A DNA stretch of 36,044 bases from Thermodesulfobacteriales bacterium (GCA_026988575.1 JALSKZ010000072.1:1-36044); one strand, 5' to 3'. Shown: positions 1 through 7,587, counted from the first letter of the stretch. A program made the numbers and translations. Notes: generated from the sequence alone by a model not told the origin.

Positions 1-96
1 CCTTCGAAGCACCTCTGCCCGCCTACTGGCCTCTGCCTTCCTTGTCTCAATAGGGCACAACGAAGACATAAAAATTATCCGGATTATCGGCGTCTC

Positions 97-663
97 ATGC
101 GGCTTCTTGTCCTGCGCACCGGAGGGATCTTAAAGATAAGCGACCTGGCCCGAGACCTCGGGTTTTCTCAAACTACTGTAAGTCGGTATATCCATCTGCT
201 CGAAACGAGTTGCCTGTTGATCAGGCTTCCGGCCTTCACCAACAATATGGCCAAAAGGGTGATCAAATCTCCCAAGGTGTATTTTCTCGATCCCAGTCTT
301 GCTTCACACCTTATGGACAAGCGAGACCTCAAAGATCTTTCTCGAGAAGAGCAGGCCAAACTCTTTGAAAACCTGGTCTTCCTGAACCTCTATGTCTTCT
401 CCGAGATTGAAGGGGGAAGGCTATATTATTTTCGCACCTATGGGGGCCGGGAAAAAGAGGTTGATTTTGTTCTTGAGGTCGCCGGTTCCGTCGTAGGGGT
501 GGAAGTCAAGTTCAAAAAGGAAGTTGGTTTTAAAGATGTCGAAAACTTGCGTTTCTTCCGGGAAATAACCCCTTCTTTTCAGACAGGTTTCGTTATTTAC
601 TTGGGAGAAAGGCTCCAAAAACTTGGGAAAGATCTATACGCCGTGCCCTGGCGGGGGCTTTGA
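97..663 (+). CDS. DUF4143-type AAA+ ATPase, C-terminal part only
   Basis: This is the C-terminal half of a protein of the DUF4143/AAA+ family, whose full members have about 380-420 residues with an N-terminal P-loop ATPase. Seen here are a winged-helix-like segment (residues about 14-38, SDLARDLGFSQTTVSRYI), the family motif KSPKVYFLDPSLASHLM (about 58-74), and a PD-(D/E)XK-like end with REKEVDFVLE followed by GVEVKF. The ATPase domain is missing. The ATG at 97 is only the first ATG: this frame is open back to base 1, but its upstream translation does not look like the family. The +2 frame reads NEDIK just before a run of five A at 70-74, and adding one A would join it to NYPDYRRLMRLL, as family members read. 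A frameshift or decayed gene is therefore likely. Function of the family is not established; some members sit near toxin-antitoxin or defence genes. Confidence 0.75.
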   Translation: MRLLVLRTGGILKISDLARDLGFSQTTVSRYIHLLETSCLLIRLPAFTNNMAKRVIKSPKVYFLDPSLASHLMDKRDLKDLSREEQAKLFENLVFLNLYVFSEIEGGRLYYFRTYGGREKEVDFVLEVAGSVVGVEVKFKKEVGFKDVENLRFFREITPSFQTGFVIYLGERLQKLGKDLYAVPWRGL

Positions 664-674
664 TACCATAACAA

Positions 675-700
675 AAAGGCCCTCTTTGAAGAGGGCCTTT
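675..700 (-). terminator. Intrinsic terminator between convergent genes
   Basis: A perfect 12-bp inverted repeat (675-686 with 689-700, AAAGGCCCTCTT and its complement). On the minus strand it is followed by five T, so it fits best as the terminator of the beta-barrel gene ending at 729. It may also stop transcription arriving from the DUF4143 gene. Confidence 0.75.
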
Positions 701-728
701 GAGGAGGTAAGGGATAGCTTCATAGTGA

Positions 729-1352
729 CTAATAAAATTTATAACCCAACATAAAAAGAAAAGATCTAGTCTTTAAGCTTAAATCTGAATAATCATCAAT
801 GTCGACAAGACCATAATCATAGCGGGCATCCACAGTGAACTTGTTGGCTATTTCAAGACCTGCACCAAAAGAGAGGCCGAAATCAGAAGATTTTATATCT
901 GGATCAAAACCTACTGATACATTTTGTACACTTACATCACAAGAATCACTTATTTTCAAAGAAGAGTAAAATCCAAAATATAAATTTGGCTTTATTTGTC
1001 CCTGTACAGGTATGTCATATCTCAATCCCACAGGAACTTCGAAATAATGAATGGTAACATCAAAATCAACATTATAAACAGAAATTCCTCCTTTTTTCAT
1101 TACGTAATAAAGTCCGGATTCCAAGGAAAAGTTCGGTACAATCTGCTTAACTAAAGAAATACCGCCAATAACACCCACCTTGTAACTCTCATCAATACCA
1201 TCAACTCCCGACACTTCACAACTAAACTTTCCATAAGTAAGGCCGCCCTTGACGGCTAAAGATAATGACTTATCTTGTGCTTTTACTGGAAAAGCAGCAA
1301 ACACCAAGAAGAAAACCCAACAAAAACAACCTAAAAGCAATTTTTTAATCAT
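729..1352 (-). CDS. Outer-membrane beta-barrel protein (porin-like, PorT/OmpA-barrel type)
   Basis: A 207-residue exported protein. Residues 1-26 form a signal peptide: KK, a hydrophobic core, then cleavage near VKA-Q. The rest shows alternating short amphipathic strands and ends in FLFMLGYKFY, an aromatic C-terminus typical of barrels inserted by BamA. Motifs such as SLESGLYYV, VPVGLRYDI, LSFGAGLEIANKFTVDARYDYGL match the small eight-stranded 'outer membrane protein beta-barrel' families. A strong SD (GGAGG) lies 8-9 nt before the ATG. The gene is monocistronic, bounded by a terminator at its 3' end and a promoter candidate at 1382-1411. It is AT-rich compared with the core genes further on. 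Ligand or role cannot be told from the sequence. Confidence 0.7.
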   Translation of the reverse strand: MIKKLLLGCFCWVFFLVFAAFPVKAQDKSLSLAVKGGLTYGKFSCEVSGVDGIDESYKVGVIGGISLVKQIVPNFSLESGLYYVMKKGGISVYNVDFDVTIHYFEVPVGLRYDIPVQGQIKPNLYFGFYSSLKISDSCDVSVQNVSVGFDPDIKSSDFGLSFGAGLEIANKFTVDARYDYGLVDIDDYSDLSLKTRSFLFMLGYKFY

Positions 1353-1381
1353 AAAAGTACCTCCTACTAGGATCTTGTAAA

Positions 1382-1411
1382 ATTAGACAAAACCCTTCAC
1401 GTTTTAAACAA
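1382..1411 (-). promoter_or_regulatory. Candidate sigma-70-type promoter of the beta-barrel gene
   Basis: On the minus strand TTGTTT (1411-1406) and TCTAAT (1387-1382) are separated by 18 bp, about 30 bp upstream of the start codon. A perfect 12-bp palindrome, CCCTCATGAGGG (1430-1441), lies about 18 bp upstream of the -35 and could be an operator. This is by eye only. Confidence 0.45.
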
Positions 1412-1481
1412 AGGGCCCTAAAACCAAACCCCTCATGAGGGAAACTTAGCTAGTATCAAAGAGCATTCTAAAAAAATCAAA

Positions 1482-1516
1482 TGGAAGCAAGGAAGGAAAG
1501 GAAAGGAAGGAAAAAA
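1482..1516. repeat. Purine-only GGAA/GGAAA low-complexity tract
   Basis: About 35 bp of A and G only, apart from a few bases at the edge, built of irregular GGAA/GGAAA units and followed by an AT-rich stretch. It lies far upstream of both flanking genes, so it does not act as an SD. It may be slippage-derived. Confidence 0.5.
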
Positions 1517-1552
1517 TTAATAATTTCTCTTATTTGTTTTTAATTTTATAAA

Positions 1553-1644
1553 AGACCTTTGTAAAACACCTTTTCTTAAGGCCCGTTAAAGGATCCCTTG
1601 CGCTTGTACTGGCAACACTGATCTCGGCAATTTTACAAAGGTCT
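1553..1644 (+). repeat. MITE-like inverted-repeat element, copy A (92 bp)
   Basis: The ends are AGACCTTTGTAAAA and its exact complement TTTTACAAAGGTCT. The body matches the other copies: CACCTTTTCTTAAGGCCCGTT on the left and CAACACTGATCTCGGCAA on the right. Relative to copies B and D, the outer repeat carries C-to-T at one end and the matching G-to-A at the other, so pairing is kept. The internal hairpin module is reduced to AAAGGATCC. Flanking bases are TATAAA on both sides (left flush apart from one base, right offset by one), a possible target duplication. Confidence 0.8.
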
Positions 1645-1837
1645 ATATAAATATTTTAATCTTTTTGATTAAGGCAATCTCGGGACTTACCAATTTTAAA
1701 AACTTCCTGCTATAAGCCATACAAAGGACAACAAAGATGTCTTCACAAAGAGACCCTTAAAAGGCCGAGGAAGTAATCTTACGGGACCGCTTGGCTCGCA
1801 AAGATAAGACTGAGCTTTGCTCCACACAATATAAAAA

Positions 1838-1968
1838 GAGACCTTTGCAAAACATCTTTTCTTAAGGCCCGTTCAAGGATCCGTTCCCATTTTTCGGAAC
1901 GAAAAATAGGAACGGATCCCTTGCGGTTGTGCTTGCAATACTGATCACGCTGATTTTGCAAAGGTCTC
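1838..1968 (+). repeat. MITE-like inverted-repeat element, copy B (131 bp)
   Basis: The longest copy. Perfect terminal repeats GAGACCTTTGCAAAA / TTTTGCAAAGGTCTC. Its internal module is a nested palindrome at about 1878-1919: GGATCCGTTCC on the left and GGAACGGATCC on the right, with a second inverted pair (ATTTTTCG / CGAAAAAT) inside. It is in the same orientation as copy A, 193 bp downstream of it. Confidence 0.85.
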
Positions 1969-2066
1969 ATAAAGAATGTTCACCATAACAACCCAACTTG
2001 GATAAAGTTATAAGGTTATTTAAGAATATCTATCCTATAGATCAGTTAAATACTTGTGGGCTTAAT

Positions 2067-2097
2067 TTGACACGATAAAAAACTCTCACAATAGAGT
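2067..2097 (+). promoter_or_regulatory. Candidate promoter of the response regulator with overlapping dyad
   Basis: A consensus TTGACA (2067-2072) is followed after 17 bp by AATAGA, a weak -10. An inverted repeat ACTCT-6-AGAGT (2082-2097) overlaps the -10, which would suit an operator. If the start codon is 2239, the leader would be about 135 nt. Confidence 0.4.
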
Positions 2098-2238
2098 AAT
2101 CTTACAAAGAGTCACTACCTTTTTACAGAAATGTTACAAGTATTAAAAATATATGACAAAAATATTAGCCTATTGCCAAACACAACAAAAAAGTATAGTA
2201 CTAAAATAAACTCTCTTAGGAAGAAATACCCATTAATC

Positions 2239-2952
2239 ATGCACAAAGAACAAAACAATATAACTAAACCTCTTATCTACATATTAGACGACGAACCAGA
2301 TATATGCAAATTGATAGATTCTTTTTTAACCAAACAAGGATTTAGAATCAAATATTTTTACAAAGCAGACACATTTTGGGAAAACATAGAATACCGACTA
2401 CCAGACTTATTAATTCTGGATATCATGTTACCAGACGCAGACGGATTTAAGATATGTCGCAGGTTACGCGCCAACAAAGAAACATCCATGATCCCTATTA
2501 TTATGTTGACCGCTAAAGGAGAAGAGGTTGACCGAATACTGGGCTTAGAAATAGGGGCTGACGATTATATTATTAAACCGTTTTCTTTAAGAGAATTACT
2601 GGCAAGGATAAAAGCAGTGCTTAGGAGAACCAGAGAATATGACAAAGAGAACGAACTAATTACTTTGAACAACAACTTACTAACTATAAACCCAAACAAA
2701 TATGAAGTTTTGGTAGAAAACAAAAAAATTACATTAACGCCAACAGAATTCAAAATATTATATATCTTGGCCAAGAACAAAGGATGGGTGTTTACGAGAC
2801 AACAACTTCTAGACCGTATTTGGGGACAAGAAAAAATTGTAATAGACCGAACAATAGACGTACATATCAGGAACTTGAGAAAAAAATTAGGCAAGGCAAA
2901 TAAACTAATAAAAAACGTAAGAGGAATAGGCTATAAAATCGACATAGAATAA
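2239..2952 (+). CDS. Orphan OmpR/PhoB-family response regulator
   Basis: A two-domain response regulator that would receive phosphate from a sensor kinase and bind DNA. The receiver domain shows the acidic pair D17-D18 (ILDDEPD), phospho-acceptor D61 (LILDIMLPDADG), the switch Thr in MLTAKGE and Lys in IIKPF. The C-terminal winged helix has LTPTEFKIL, the recognition-helix region DRTIDVHIRNLRKKLG and the terminal RGIGYKI. Start 2239 gives 237 residues, the family norm. The frame stays open upstream to ATG 2131, which would add 36 polar residues unlike any receiver domain, and neither start has a clear SD. No kinase gene adjoins. Its codon use is strongly A-rich (ATA, AGA, AAA), unlike genes after 5 kb, suggesting recent acquisition. 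It converges on an alkaline phosphatase gene, so a PhoB-like role is possible but unproven. Confidence 0.85.
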   Translation: MHKEQNNITKPLIYILDDEPDICKLIDSFLTKQGFRIKYFYKADTFWENIEYRLPDLLILDIMLPDADGFKICRRLRANKETSMIPIIMLTAKGEEVDRILGLEIGADDYIIKPFSLRELLARIKAVLRRTREYDKENELITLNNNLLTINPNKYEVLVENKKITLTPTEFKILYILAKNKGWVFTRQQLLDRIWGQEKIVIDRTIDVHIRNLRKKLGKANKLIKNVRGIGYKIDIE

Positions 2953-3035
2953 TCCCGATCTCACGAAATTTCTTCGGTCTCTGCCCACCTCCATCAAAGG
3001 AAGTATACCCTTCCCATCTCGCAAAATATGAAAAG

Positions 3036-3059
3036 ACAGGCGGGGTCTCCCCCACCTGT
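3036..3059 (-). terminator. Hairpin between response regulator and alkaline phosphatase
   Basis: ACAGG/CCTGT and GGGG/CCCC arms with one internal mismatch and a 4-nt loop. On the minus strand it is followed by TCTTTTC, so it probably ends the alkaline phosphatase transcript (stop codon at 3072). Confidence 0.55.
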
Positions 3060-3071
3060 ACAGCTAGCTAT

Positions 3072-4559
3072 CTATTTCTCGTAACAACCTCTTTGGAGGG
3101 CTTGATACATAACCTTAAAGATAAAGGTATTGTCTTTTATATCTCCGTCGTATTTAGCCTTAAGAGCCCCCGCACACACACCCTGAGCATAAATAGGCAC
3201 TAAACTATTGGTGTGATGATGCCAACCTTCACAATTTACCCCCCAACACTGACCTTCAATAACCTGATCACCAGAGGAATCTCCTACAGGTTGAAGGTGA
3301 CCACATTCATGATCGGCAGTGACGATCACGAGAGTATTGTCCCAATTGCTTCCGTTGGAGGGATCGTTAACCCAATCAATTACAGCCTTAACCGCTTTAT
3401 CAAAATCAATCATTTCTTCTAACATACGGGTCATATTATTGGCGTGACTGGCCCAGTCAATGGCCCCGCCTTCAATCATGAGAAAGAACCCTTCTTTGTC
3501 TTGCTGAAGCACATCTAAAGCGGCCTTGGCCATAGTCTCTAAAGAAGGAACCGTAGGAATAAAGGCCTGCCCTCCAACCTTCCAATCATCAGAAGGATCT
3601 CCATCATCTATATTTCTATTAAATTGTAAGGTCTCAGCTACAGGAGCCAACCCAAAAACCCTCTTGGGCATAGGACCTCCGTGGAAAAAGCCGTCCCCAT
3701 CGGCCAAATCCTCAAAATCGGCCTTAGTGTCCACAAAGACCCTTCCCCTAAAACCAGCTACTACCTTGTTAAAAAGGGCCTGGCCGTCCATATCTTCCAT
3801 GTAAGGCCCCTTATTCCGAGACCAGTAATAAAAATCTGGCTCTGCTCTACGTTGACCATTGTCGTCAAAATAAGGGTGCCCTGCTCCCATAATCACGTCT
3901 AGGTTAGAATAGACCATTTGCCGGGCTATTTCGCCATAATTTTTGCGGTATTGAGTCTTGGCCAAAAAACCTGCTGGAGTAGCATGATCCCAGGGCACAG
4001 AGGTTACCACACCTGTAGCCATACCTTTGGCCTCGGCATAATCCACAATGGTAGGATAGTATTTGACAGTATAAGGTTCATCGGCCGCATAACCTTCCGG
4101 CTCGGCTACCACATTTAAAGCATATTTTACGGTCTTGTGTCCATCGGCAAGGGCACTGGCCGCAGCAGCCGAATCAGTAGCCCCCTCATCTACATAAGCC
4201 GGTACAGGCTGAATTTGCCAAGGAGTATACCCCCCTTGGGTAGGATCATAACTGCCTACCTCGCTGGGATCATCCCAATATTCATGCAAAAGACCACCTT
4301 CTCCAGTAGCATTACGCATAAAAGTAGTCATATAGCCAAAATCAGCCAGTTTTTCCATATTAGTCTTTTGCACACGTAAATATTTACGCAGTGCATCAAC
4401 ATGCCAATATCCCATACCATCGCCAATCAAAAGGATCACATATTTGGCTTTATGATGATGAAATTTAAATCGGTTTTGATTAAAAGCACCGGCTAAAGAA
4501 ACATAACCAAACAAAAAGAAACAAATCGATAAAGCAACTAACTTAATTCTCCGATTCAT
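3072..4559 (-). CDS. Exported alkaline phosphatase (PhoA/PF00245 family)
   Basis: A phosphomonoesterase of the alkaline phosphatase superfamily, 495 residues, with an N-terminal signal peptide (about 1-25, ending SLAGA). The metal and catalytic motifs are present in order: LLIGDGMG (Asp about 47), DEGATDSAAAASAL with the nucleophile Ser near 130, DHATPAGF, MIEGGAIDWASHANN (Glu, Asp and His ligands), VTADHECGH (Asp-His), and a late HHHTNSLVPIYAQG (His). ATG 4559 is chosen over an in-frame GTG two codons earlier, because GGAGGAGG ends about 6 nt upstream of this ATG. It follows the PEP-CTERM gene by 18 nt in the same orientation and is probably co-transcribed. It would release phosphate from organic esters in the periplasm or at the cell surface. 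No Pho box was recognised upstream. Confidence 0.92.
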   Translation of the reverse strand: MNRRIKLVALSICFFLFGYVSLAGAFNQNRFKFHHHKAKYVILLIGDGMGYWHVDALRKYLRVQKTNMEKLADFGYMTTFMRNATGEGGLLHEYWDDPSEVGSYDPTQGGYTPWQIQPVPAYVDEGATDSAAAASALADGHKTVKYALNVVAEPEGYAADEPYTVKYYPTIVDYAEAKGMATGVVTSVPWDHATPAGFLAKTQYRKNYGEIARQMVYSNLDVIMGAGHPYFDDNGQRRAEPDFYYWSRNKGPYMEDMDGQALFNKVVAGFRGRVFVDTKADFEDLADGDGFFHGGPMPKRVFGLAPVAETLQFNRNIDDGDPSDDWKVGGQAFIPTVPSLETMAKAALDVLQQDKEGFFLMIEGGAIDWASHANNMTRMLEEMIDFDKAVKAVIDWVNDPSNGSNWDNTLVIVTADHECGHLQPVGDSSGDQVIEGQCWGVNCEGWHHHTNSLVPIYAQGVCAGALKAKYDGDIKDNTFIFKVMYQALQRGCYEK

Positions 4560-4577
4560 AAACACCTCCTCCTAAAT

Positions 4578-5201
4578 TTAGTTATTAATGGTTAAATAAT
4601 TCCGAGACTTAAAGCCCAAAAAACCAAACAAAAAAAGACTCAAACCCACGAGTAAGACAGAAGATGGTTCAGGAACAGGGGCATTTACAGGTGCAGAGAA
4701 AGTGATCACGTAATTTGCATCTTGGGTAAAAGCACTCCCATCCCAATAGGCCAATGGATCTTGATTCTGAGGGCCAAACTGCTGATCATAGGGCTGATTA
4801 GGAAAAATTAAGCCCGAAATGCTATAGGGATCCCAGTCAAAACTTGATATACCGAGGAAATAGATACCAGAATCAAGATTCGGATCATAAATACGCGCGT
4901 TCAAGGAAGAAACCTCGTCATCGTTGGCCCAAACGCCCACGCCATTTTCATCGAAGAGGAATAGCTGGGGATCATCACTGTAAGCCTTAATTTCCAAAGC
5001 ACCGCCACTCCAAGAAAAGACATATAGATCAGCGCCAGCAAATTCTGCCGTACCATGAATTTCCGTGGTCCCATTCACTAGAGACACTGCTGTATCTAAA
5101 GAATCGCCTGCATCGGAAGACTCATAGAAAGGAAGGCCATATACATTATTCAACCCCACCAAAAAAAACAAAAACCAAAAAAGACAAATTTTCCTAAACA
5201 T
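4578..5201 (-). CDS. Exported PEP-CTERM sorting-signal protein
   Basis: A 207-residue secreted protein. Residues about 1-22 form a signal peptide (ending VYG). The middle part (ADLYVFSWSGG..., LFLFDENGVGVWANDDE, LDSGIYFLGIS) resembles the beta-sandwich of DVUA0089/pre-peptidase C-terminal type proteins. The tail is a clear PEP-CTERM signal: VPEPSS, a hydrophobic helix (VLLVGLSLFLFGFLGF), then KSRN. Such tails are cut and sorted by an exosortase, usually in strains making exopolysaccharide. No exosortase gene lies in this window. An AGGAGG SD lies just upstream of the ATG. It is first gene of a unit with the alkaline phosphatase, hinting that both act at the envelope. Confidence 0.8.
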   Translation of the reverse strand: MFRKICLFWFLFFLVGLNNVYGLPFYESSDAGDSLDTAVSLVNGTTEIHGTAEFAGADLYVFSWSGGALEIKAYSDDPQLFLFDENGVGVWANDDEVSSLNARIYDPNLDSGIYFLGISSFDWDPYSISGLIFPNQPYDQQFGPQNQDPLAYWDGSAFTQDANYVITFSAPVNAPVPEPSSVLLVGLSLFLFGFLGFKSRNYLTINN

Positions 5202-5312
5202 TTCCCCCCTCCTGAAAAGGTTTTGACCCGATTTAAAGGGGCTTAAGTTAAAAAGGCTTAAAGTTTGTATGGCTAATGTGTGACAAACGGGCCTCGTGAT
5301 TGGAAAGAATTG

Positions 5313-5341
5313 TTGACATAAGGGCCTATTCGCTGTTTCTT
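5313..5341 (+). promoter_or_regulatory. Candidate promoter of the cooT-argS operon
   Basis: A perfect TTGACA (5313-5318) followed after 17 bp by TTTCTT, a poor -10, 40 bp before the cooT start. It is the only good -35 in the 179-bp divergent gap. Confidence 0.35.
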
Positions 5342-5380
5342 TAACTTTAGTCTTTTATCCCTTGGAAGCGGGGGTTTTAT

Positions 5381-5581
5381 ATGTGCCAAGCACGGGTATT
5401 TTTGGTTGGCCCAAACGGCCAAGAAGAAGAAATAATGCAAGATGTCATATCCTTAGAGGTCACCCGTGAGGGTATATACTTAAAGAACTTTTTTGATGAA
5501 CCCCGTACCATTAGAGGGACTATTACTAAAATAGATTTTCTTAAACACAAGGTCTTTATCCAAGCACAGGAGGAGTCATGA
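5381..5581 (+). CDS. CooT-family nickel-binding small protein
   Basis: A 66-residue protein starting MCQARVFL. The Cys directly after the start Met is the hallmark of CooT-like proteins; in the characterised CooT, Cys2 binds nickel and the protein assists CO dehydrogenase maturation. The later parts (EEEIMQDVISLEVTREGIYLKNFFDEP, GTITKIDFLKHKVFI) fit the family's short beta-rich fold. It opens a (+) operon and overlaps the next gene by 4 bp (ATGA). No CO dehydrogenase gene is nearby, so a nickel role is inferred from family only. Confidence 0.75.
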   Translation: MCQARVFLVGPNGQEEEIMQDVISLEVTREGIYLKNFFDEPRTIRGTITKIDFLKHKVFIQAQEES

Positions 5582-5916
5582 GTGAGTTTAAAGAAAAATT
5601 AGCTAAAATTTTACCTCATTGGGAAGAACACGTGGCCGAACACGCTCAAGAGTTCCTTACCTGGGCTGACCGTCTAGAAGAAGAAGGGCAAAAGACCCTG
5701 GCGGAAAAGCTACGCAAGGCCGCGTTAGCCATGGGTAATGCCCGGCTTACCCTTGCTGAAACCCGGGTGTATTTAGAATCGGGCAGTATAGCCGAAGACC
5801 TCGCCCTTTGTGCCGTATGTGCTTGGCGTGAAACCTGTAAAAAGCGTTTTACACGCGACAGCGGTAGCCCTTTTCGCTGTCCGGACTTCACTCGTGACGT
5901 CACCTTAAAGGACTAA
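5578..5916 (+). CDS. Conserved hypothetical protein with C-terminal four-cysteine motif
   Basis: 112 residues. The first about 80 residues are charged and helical (ILPHWEEHVAEHAQEFLTWADRLEEEG...). The last 35 carry CAVCAWRETCKKRF followed by FRCPDF, that is C-x2-C-x5-C-x14-C, a possible zinc or iron-sulfur site. I do not recognise a named family. Its start overlaps cooT and its stop is 3 nt before argS, so it is in the same operon. Confidence 0.75.
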   Translation: MSEFKEKLAKILPHWEEHVAEHAQEFLTWADRLEEEGQKTLAEKLRKAALAMGNARLTLAETRVYLESGSIAEDLALCAVCAWRETCKKRFTRDSGSPFRCPDFTRDVTLKD

Positions 5917-5919
5917 TAT

Positions 5920-7587
5920 ATGATCGCCAAGGTCATTGAAGAGTTACTGAACAAATTGATTGAAGAAGCCCAAGAAGAAGGCCTTCTTTCTAAGGACGCA
6001 AAACCTCGCTTCCAGGTGGAACCACCTAAGGTAGCGCATCATGGCGATTATGCTACCAACTTGGCCCTGGCCTCGGCCAAACTCTCTACACGCAACCCAC
6101 GCGAACTGGCCCAGTGGTTTACCCAACGACTTTTGGTCTTTAAAGATTTGTTTTCCAAGGTAGAAGTTGCTGGCCCGGGCTTTATAAACTTTTTTATTTC
6201 TCCCTCTTATTGGCAAAGCCTCCCCGCCTCCATTATGGAAATGGGTGATGCCTATGGGCGAAGTGATGTAGGAGAAGGGCGACGCGTACAAATAGAATTT
6301 GTCTCGGCCAATCCCACAGGCCCCCTCCATATAGGCCACGGGAGAGGAGCGGCCGTAGGAGACACCTTGGCTCGTATACTCCTCTTTGCCGGCTTTGAGG
6401 TAGAAAAGGAGTATTATATCAATGACGTAGGCCGACAAATGCAAATTTTAGGGAGATCGGTTTATTTACGCGCTCTGGAACTTCAGGGCCAACCGGTAGA
6501 TTTCCCCGATGATCACTATAAAGGTGACTATATCCGCCAACTGGCCGCTGAATTATTAAAAAAAGATCCCACCTTTGTCCAGCGCCCAGAAAACGAAGCG
6601 GTTTCTATAGCCAGAGATTTTGCCAAAGAAGCTATTCTGGCCCAAATACGCAAAGACCTCGAAGATTTTGGGGTATCTTATGATTCATGGTTTTCTGAAA
6701 AGACCCTCTATGAACATAGCGAGGTGGAAAAGGCCCTCTCCTTTTTAAAGGATAAAGGGCTAATTTACGAGAAAGACGGGGCCTTATGGTTTCGGGCCTC
6801 TGAATTTGGTGACGAAAAAGATAGAGTAGTAATTAGGGCTAGTGGTGAACCCACCTATTTTGCCTCTGATATTGCTTATCACTACAATAAATTTTTTACC
6901 CGTAATTTCGAAAAAGTTATTGACGTGTGGGGTGCTGACCATCATGGTTATATTCCTCGTCTTAAGGCAGCGGTGAAGGCCTTGGGGCTAGACCCAAACA
7001 ATTTGAAAGTAATTCTCATTCAAATGGTCAATTTACTTCAAGGCGGGGAGATAAAAAGTATGTCTACGCGGGCCGGAGAGTTTGTCACCCTCCGCGAACT
7101 CCTTGACGAAGTAGGCCGCGATGCTACCCGGTTTATATTTCTCACCCGTCGCGCAGACAGCCCGCTAGATTTCGATGTAGATTTGGCCAAACAACAATCG
7201 CAGGAAAATCCTGTCTATTATGTACAATACGCCCATGCCCGTTTGTGTAGCATTTTTCGCAAGGCCAAAGAAGCGCGCATTTTCCTCCCGCCTATCGATA
7301 AAATCGACACTTCTTTTTTAAATACCCCGGAGGACTATACCCTTTTAAAACTTTTAGATTACTTCCCAGACATAATTGAAGAAGTGGCCTTAAAACTTGA
7401 ACCTCATCTTTTAACTTTTTATTTACTAGATTTAGCCACTGTATTTCACAACTATTATGCCAAGTATCGATTTTTGGACCAACACGAACCTACTACGTGG
7501 GCGCGGCTTTTGTTAGCCCACGCTACAAGAATCGTTTTGGCCCAGGGGCTTTGGCTCTTGGGAGTATCCGCACCGGAGAAGATGTAA
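5920..7587 (+). CDS. argS: Arginyl-tRNA synthetase
   Basis: Charges tRNA-Arg with arginine in the cytoplasm. 555 residues, a normal length for bacterial class I ArgRS. Seen: N-terminal Add-1 domain with PPKVAHHGDYATNLAL and VEVAGPGFINFFIS, the HIGH signature in PTGPLHIGHGRGAAVGD (about residue 138), YINDVGRQMQILGRS, WGADHHGYIPRLKAA, a KMSKS-like loop (IKSMSTRAGEFVTL), and the anticodon-binding end (LLLAHATRIVLAQGLWLLGVSAPEKM). It is coupled to the SPOR gene by a TAATG overlap. Confidence 0.98.
   Translation: MIAKVIEELLNKLIEEAQEEGLLSKDAKPRFQVEPPKVAHHGDYATNLALASAKLSTRNPRELAQWFTQRLLVFKDLFSKVEVAGPGFINFFISPSYWQSLPASIMEMGDAYGRSDVGEGRRVQIEFVSANPTGPLHIGHGRGAAVGDTLARILLFAGFEVEKEYYINDVGRQMQILGRSVYLRALELQGQPVDFPDDHYKGDYIRQLAAELLKKDPTFVQRPENEAVSIARDFAKEAILAQIRKDLEDFGVSYDSWFSEKTLYEHSEVEKALSFLKDKGLIYEKDGALWFRASEFGDEKDRVVIRASGEPTYFASDIAYHYNKFFTRNFEKVIDVWGADHHGYIPRLKAAVKALGLDPNNLKVILIQMVNLLQGGEIKSMSTRAGEFVTLRELLDEVGRDATRFIFLTRRADSPLDFDVDLAKQQSQENPVYYVQYAHARLCSIFRKAKEARIFLPPIDKIDTSFLNTPEDYTLLKLLDYFPDIIEEVALKLEPHLLTFYLLDLATVFHNYYAKYRFLDQHEPTTWARLLLAHATRIVLAQGLWLLGVSAPEKM

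Larger units (their letters stand above)
1353..2238. other. Long intergenic region with two mobile-element-like repeats
   Basis: No convincing gene is seen here. The region holds a promoter and palindrome for the barrel gene, a purine-only stretch of short GGAA/GGAAA units (about 1482-1516), two repeat elements (1553-1644 and 1838-1968), and a candidate promoter for the response regulator (2067-2095). Between the repeats, at about 1783-1810, a GCTTGGCTCGCAAAGA-type sequence resembles a degenerate copy of the widespread GTCATTGCGAGC-type dispersed repeat, seen here in reverse. Confidence 0.6.

Noticed and set aside
1553-1968. CRISPR-like array from repeat copies A and B
   Set aside because: Only two copies, of different length, 193 bp apart, with inverted-repeat ends and further copies over 10 kb away; no cas genes.
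1779-1970. Minus-strand open frame of 63 codons
   Set aside because: It runs through repeat copy B and has no SD or family features; an effect of the repeat sequence.
5202-5380. Pho box upstream of the PEP-CTERM/alkaline phosphatase unit
   Set aside because: No pair of CTGTCAT-like direct repeats with the right spacing was found on either strand.
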